Shown: in pieces, positions 61,834 to 64,000 of the stretch
Layout: each line of letters opens with the position of its first letter
Position numbering within the stretch: position 1 is the first letter of the stretch
Assembly: GCF_900129385.1 (NCBI RefSeq)
Contig: NZ_FQVO01000004.1
Location: forward strand, 242,209 to 306,208
DNA length: 64,000 nt
Reading direction: 5' to 3'
Source: Chryseobacterium takakiae
GTDB lineage: Bacteria > Bacteroidota > Bacteroidia > Flavobacteriales > Weeksellaceae
Translations under genes and position numbers: made by a program
Notes under the pieces: model-generated
Told to the model about the DNA's origin: nothing
Seen by the model: the letters and a program-made list of their open reading frames with translations, nothing else
Databases searched by the model: none

Positions 61834-62005
61834 AAAACATTTATCAATCTATCTTAAAAAATCCCTTTCAAAAGCTGATAGTAATCTTAAAAAATCTGAT
61901 CCTAATAAAATTGCAGTAAAAAAACTTGTAAATAATAATGTTACTCCTCATCCATTTTATAAGCCAATAACCAGAATTATAAATATCGAGCCTGATGTAT
62001 CTTAA
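61820..62005 (+). CDS. 61-aa overlapping ORF between gwsG and gwsS
   Basis: MEENKKHLSIYLKKSLSKAD begins inside the gwsG end (14-base overlap) and its stop lies 11 bases inside gwsS. The composition is basic with a Pro/His motif VTPHPFYKPITRI. No GG site is present. Position and overlap at both ends suggest translational coupling and a real gene; the function is unknown (an accessory peptide, adaptor or second precursor). Confidence 0.65.
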   Translation: MEENKKHLSIYLKKSLSKADSNLKKSDPNKIAVKKLVNNNVTPHPFYKPITRIINIEPDVS

Positions 62006-63044
62006 ACTTTTCTCAAATTGCAAATTAGTAAAAGGTTATAAAAACCATCTTCTGTATGATATACAAAGAGGTGATGTTATAAATATACCATCAGAACTTT
62101 ATGAATGGTTATATAAATTCAACAACAAAGAATTTAATCCAATTCAGGATCCGGAAATCAAAAGTTACATTGATTTTTTAGAACAAGAAGACTATATCTT
62201 TTTTACGGAAAATCCGGAATATTTCCCTGAAATAAGTCTGGACTTCGATTCTCCATACAAGATCAGTAACGTAGTAATAGATATTAATAATGTAACTGAA
62301 TTTCATTATTTTAAAGTGATTGATCAGATAGATCTTTTAAACTGCGATACTGTAGAATTAAGATTTTTCAATGACTGCGAAGTTCCGTTTATAAAAGATT
62401 TGATAAATTACCTAAATGACCATAAGATGTTTATTACTAATTTAGGAATCGTAACTCCATTCTGTAAAGAAGCTGATTATAAAGAATTGGTAACATTAAA
62501 TCGAATATCTTATATCCAAGTTTATAACAGCCCTGAAAATAATTTTGTTAAAATTTCTGAAAATAAATTCCTCTATTATTCAAATGAATCAGTAGCAAAG
62601 CAAAAAAGCTGCGGTATTGTCAATTATAATTATTTTATCCTGAATAAGCTTTCATATTTGGAATCCCTCCACCACAACTCCTGCCTTCACAAAAAAATAG
62701 CAATTGATGCAGAAGGAAATATCAGAAACTGTCCTTCAATGCCGCAAAGTTTTGGCAACATCAACAACACCACATTAGAAGAAGCGTTACAACACCCTGA
62801 TTTTAAAAAATACTGGAACCTTACCAAAGATCAGATTGAAGTCTGTAAAGATTGTGAGTTCCGCTACATCTGCACCGATTGCAGAGCTTACACAGAACGC
62901 AGCCATACCAACGAAGAAGGATTAGACACGTCAAAACCTTTAAAATGCGGCTACAATCCTTATACTGGTGAATGGGAGGAATGGAGTACCAATCCTTTAA
63001 AACAAAAAGCAATACAATATTATGAATTGGAAAATACTATTTAA
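61995..63044 (+). CDS. gwsS: Grasp-with-spasm SPASM-domain protein GwsS
   Basis: 349 aa. The C-terminal SPASM domain has seven Cys: SCLHKK, RNCPSMPQSFGNI, VCKDCEFRYICTDCR and KCGYNP. The upstream part lacks a CxxxCxxC radical-SAM motif, as in the family, so it is not a canonical radical-SAM enzyme. N-terminal residues YLKLFSNCKLVKGYKNHLLY form a precursor-recognition-like region. It works with GwsG on the peptides. It overlaps the 61-aa ORF and the next gene. Confidence 0.88.
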   Translation: MYLKLFSNCKLVKGYKNHLLYDIQRGDVINIPSELYEWLYKFNNKEFNPIQDPEIKSYIDFLEQEDYIFFTENPEYFPEISLDFDSPYKISNVVIDINNVTEFHYFKVIDQIDLLNCDTVELRFFNDCEVPFIKDLINYLNDHKMFITNLGIVTPFCKEADYKELVTLNRISYIQVYNSPENNFVKISENKFLYYSNESVAKQKSCGIVNYNYFILNKLSYLESLHHNSCLHKKIAIDAEGNIRNCPSMPQSFGNINNTTLEEALQHPDFKKYWNLTKDQIEVCKDCEFRYICTDCRAYTERSHTNEEGLDTSKPLKCGYNPYTGEWEEWSTNPLKQKAIQYYELENTI

Positions 63045-63846
63045 AACAGCGTTTATACTAATTGCCGTTAGTAATTTTTTGTATGGACAAAGTTACAGAA
63101 TAAGTTATCAAATCAGTTACAAAACAGATTCGCTTAGTCCTGAAATGATGAAAAAAGATATGATATTGCTGGTAAAGCCTAACAAATCTAAATTCTATTC
63201 ACGGGAACAGTTTGATAATGATTCTGTAGTAATTGAAAGCAAAAAAACGGGTGCCAAAGCCAGATTAAAGTCTGATTATAACTTTATGGTCATAAAAGAT
63301 AAAAAGAATAAAAAGTTATCAAAATTTACCTTTTTATTGAGAGATCTGTATCAGCTACCGGTAACAGCCCCCGATTTTGATTGGAAAATAACATCTGAAA
63401 CAAAAAGCATTGCCGGTTATACCTGTCAGAAAGCATCATTGAATTATTCCGGTCGTAATTGGGAAGCATGGTTTACATCTGATATTTCTTTACAGGAAGG
63501 TCCATCTATTTTCGATGGATTACCCGGACTGATCATTTATATGAAAGACACCAAAAACAATTATGAATTCAGCTTTACAGGAATAAAAAAAGATGAAACT
63601 TCAGATATTGATTTTTTATCCGCAAAACCATTGGAAATCACAAAAAAACAACTTGCAAAAGTTCTTATTGATCATTACAAAGACCCGTATAGAGAAATGA
63701 AAACAGGAAATATAAAAGTGCTCTGGCAAGATGAAAATGGCAAGCCATTTAAGCCTGATTACAAGGAGCTTACAAAAAGTGAACAGCAATACATTAAGAA
63801 AAACAATAATCCGATAGAATTATCTGAAGCTATAAAATACCAATAA
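63022..63846 (+). CDS. GLPGLI-family secreted protein
   Basis: 274 aa. It starts 22 bases inside the gwsS end. A signal peptide (NWKILFKTAFILIAVSNFLY, then GQ) is followed by the family's YRISYQISYKTDSLS and by SIFDGLPGLIIYMKD, the naming motif. GLPGLI proteins are Bacteroidota-specific, of unknown function, and often near RiPP genes. Location is periplasmic or outer surface. Confidence 0.88.
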   Translation: MNWKILFKTAFILIAVSNFLYGQSYRISYQISYKTDSLSPEMMKKDMILLVKPNKSKFYSREQFDNDSVVIESKKTGAKARLKSDYNFMVIKDKKNKKLSKFTFLLRDLYQLPVTAPDFDWKITSETKSIAGYTCQKASLNYSGRNWEAWFTSDISLQEGPSIFDGLPGLIIYMKDTKNNYEFSFTGIKKDETSDIDFLSAKPLEITKKQLAKVLIDHYKDPYREMKTGNIKVLWQDENGKPFKPDYKELTKSEQQYIKKNNNPIELSEAIKYQ

Positions 63847-63916
63847 TATGATTGATCTTATATTAATATTATTTTTATTGATCATAAAATATTTGTCTTT
63901 TCAATAAAACTCCATT

Positions 63917-64000
63917 TTGAAATCTTTTCCCTTCTACCTTCAGCCAGATTCCAAAGACTGCGGACCTACGTGTCTTCGTATCGTCAGCAAATACTATGGT
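63917..64000 (+). CDS. C39-peptidase ABC transporter (5' end only)
   Basis: 28 codons before the window edge, starting at TTG 63917 (an ATG was not found in this frame after the stop at 63905-63907). The peptide KSFPFYLQPDSKDCGPTCLR then IVSKYYG is the canonical start of a C39 peptidase domain, with the catalytic Cys15 in DCGPTC. Such transporters cut leaders after Gly-Gly and export the core. It would suit both the GG-leader peptide and the grasp-with-spasm peptides. Confidence 0.85.
   Translation, partial: MKSFPFYLQPDSKDCGPTCLRIVSKYYG

Noticed and set aside
61995..63044. GwsS as a radical-SAM enzyme
   Set aside because: No CxxxCxxC motif is present; only the C-terminal SPASM cysteines are seen, as in the grasp-with-spasm family.

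Overview
The window looks like chromosomal DNA from a flavobacterium of the Bacteroidota, most like Chryseobacterium or a close Weeksellaceae relative. The basis is AT-rich intergenic DNA, many secreted proteins whose signal peptide ends just before a Gln, promoter -7 boxes of the TAnnTTTG type, a GLPGLI-family protein and a grasp-with-spasm peptide cluster. This assignment comes from recognition, not from a database search. No rRNA, tRNA, CRISPR array, prophage or intact insertion sequence was seen.

Layout. 1-3 kb: an ECF sigma factor, an anti-sigma-like membrane protein and a truncated outer-membrane protein form one unit. 3-24 kb: mostly housekeeping genes on the minus strand (C1 peptidase, old yellow enzyme with a divergent HxlR regulator, fused E1 2-oxoacid dehydrogenase, polyprenyl synthase, sterol desaturase, rlmN, queA, S9 peptidase, topoisomerase III). 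23.6-33 kb: a detoxification group (pirin, two ring-cleaving VOC dioxygenases, an esterase, a small acetyltransferase) plus a Crp-like regulator and a CPA1 antiporter. Two arrays of a ~300 bp mosaic repeat lie here, and a heptanucleotide tandem repeat sits inside the dioxygenase operon. 33-36 kb: a metNIQ methionine importer behind an apparent leader-peptide attenuator. 36-51 kb: GH3 glycosidase, metallophosphoesterase, MFS exporter with a divergent Lrp regulator, a response regulator facing a large propeller histidine kinase, a 1.1 kb gene-free stretch, a CPA2 antiporter, Hsp20, and an AraC regulator with a TetX-like monooxygenase.

51.5-64 kb is the most specialised region: two peptide-modification (RiPP) systems side by side. 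On the minus strand, a 54-aa GG-leader peptide without cysteine is followed by a secreted prolyl oligopeptidase and a LanB dehydratase split into two genes. On the plus strand, a TPR/AraC membrane regulator is followed by three paralogous precursors with EF-hand-like loops, an unknown secreted protein, an ATP-grasp ligase (GwsG), a 61-aa overlapping ORF, a SPASM protein (GwsS), a GLPGLI protein and the start of a C39-peptidase transporter. The transporter could cleave and export peptides of either system.

The strongest non-coding signals are: (1) the met leader attenuator, with mutually exclusive terminator and antiterminator pairings; (2) the ~300 bp repeats, whose two sequence types differ by compensatory changes in predicted stems; (3) a 21-nt identical operator at identical spacing from the -7 boxes of pirin and a dioxygenase; and (4) three sites spaced exactly 31 bp apart in the MFS/Lrp intergenic region.
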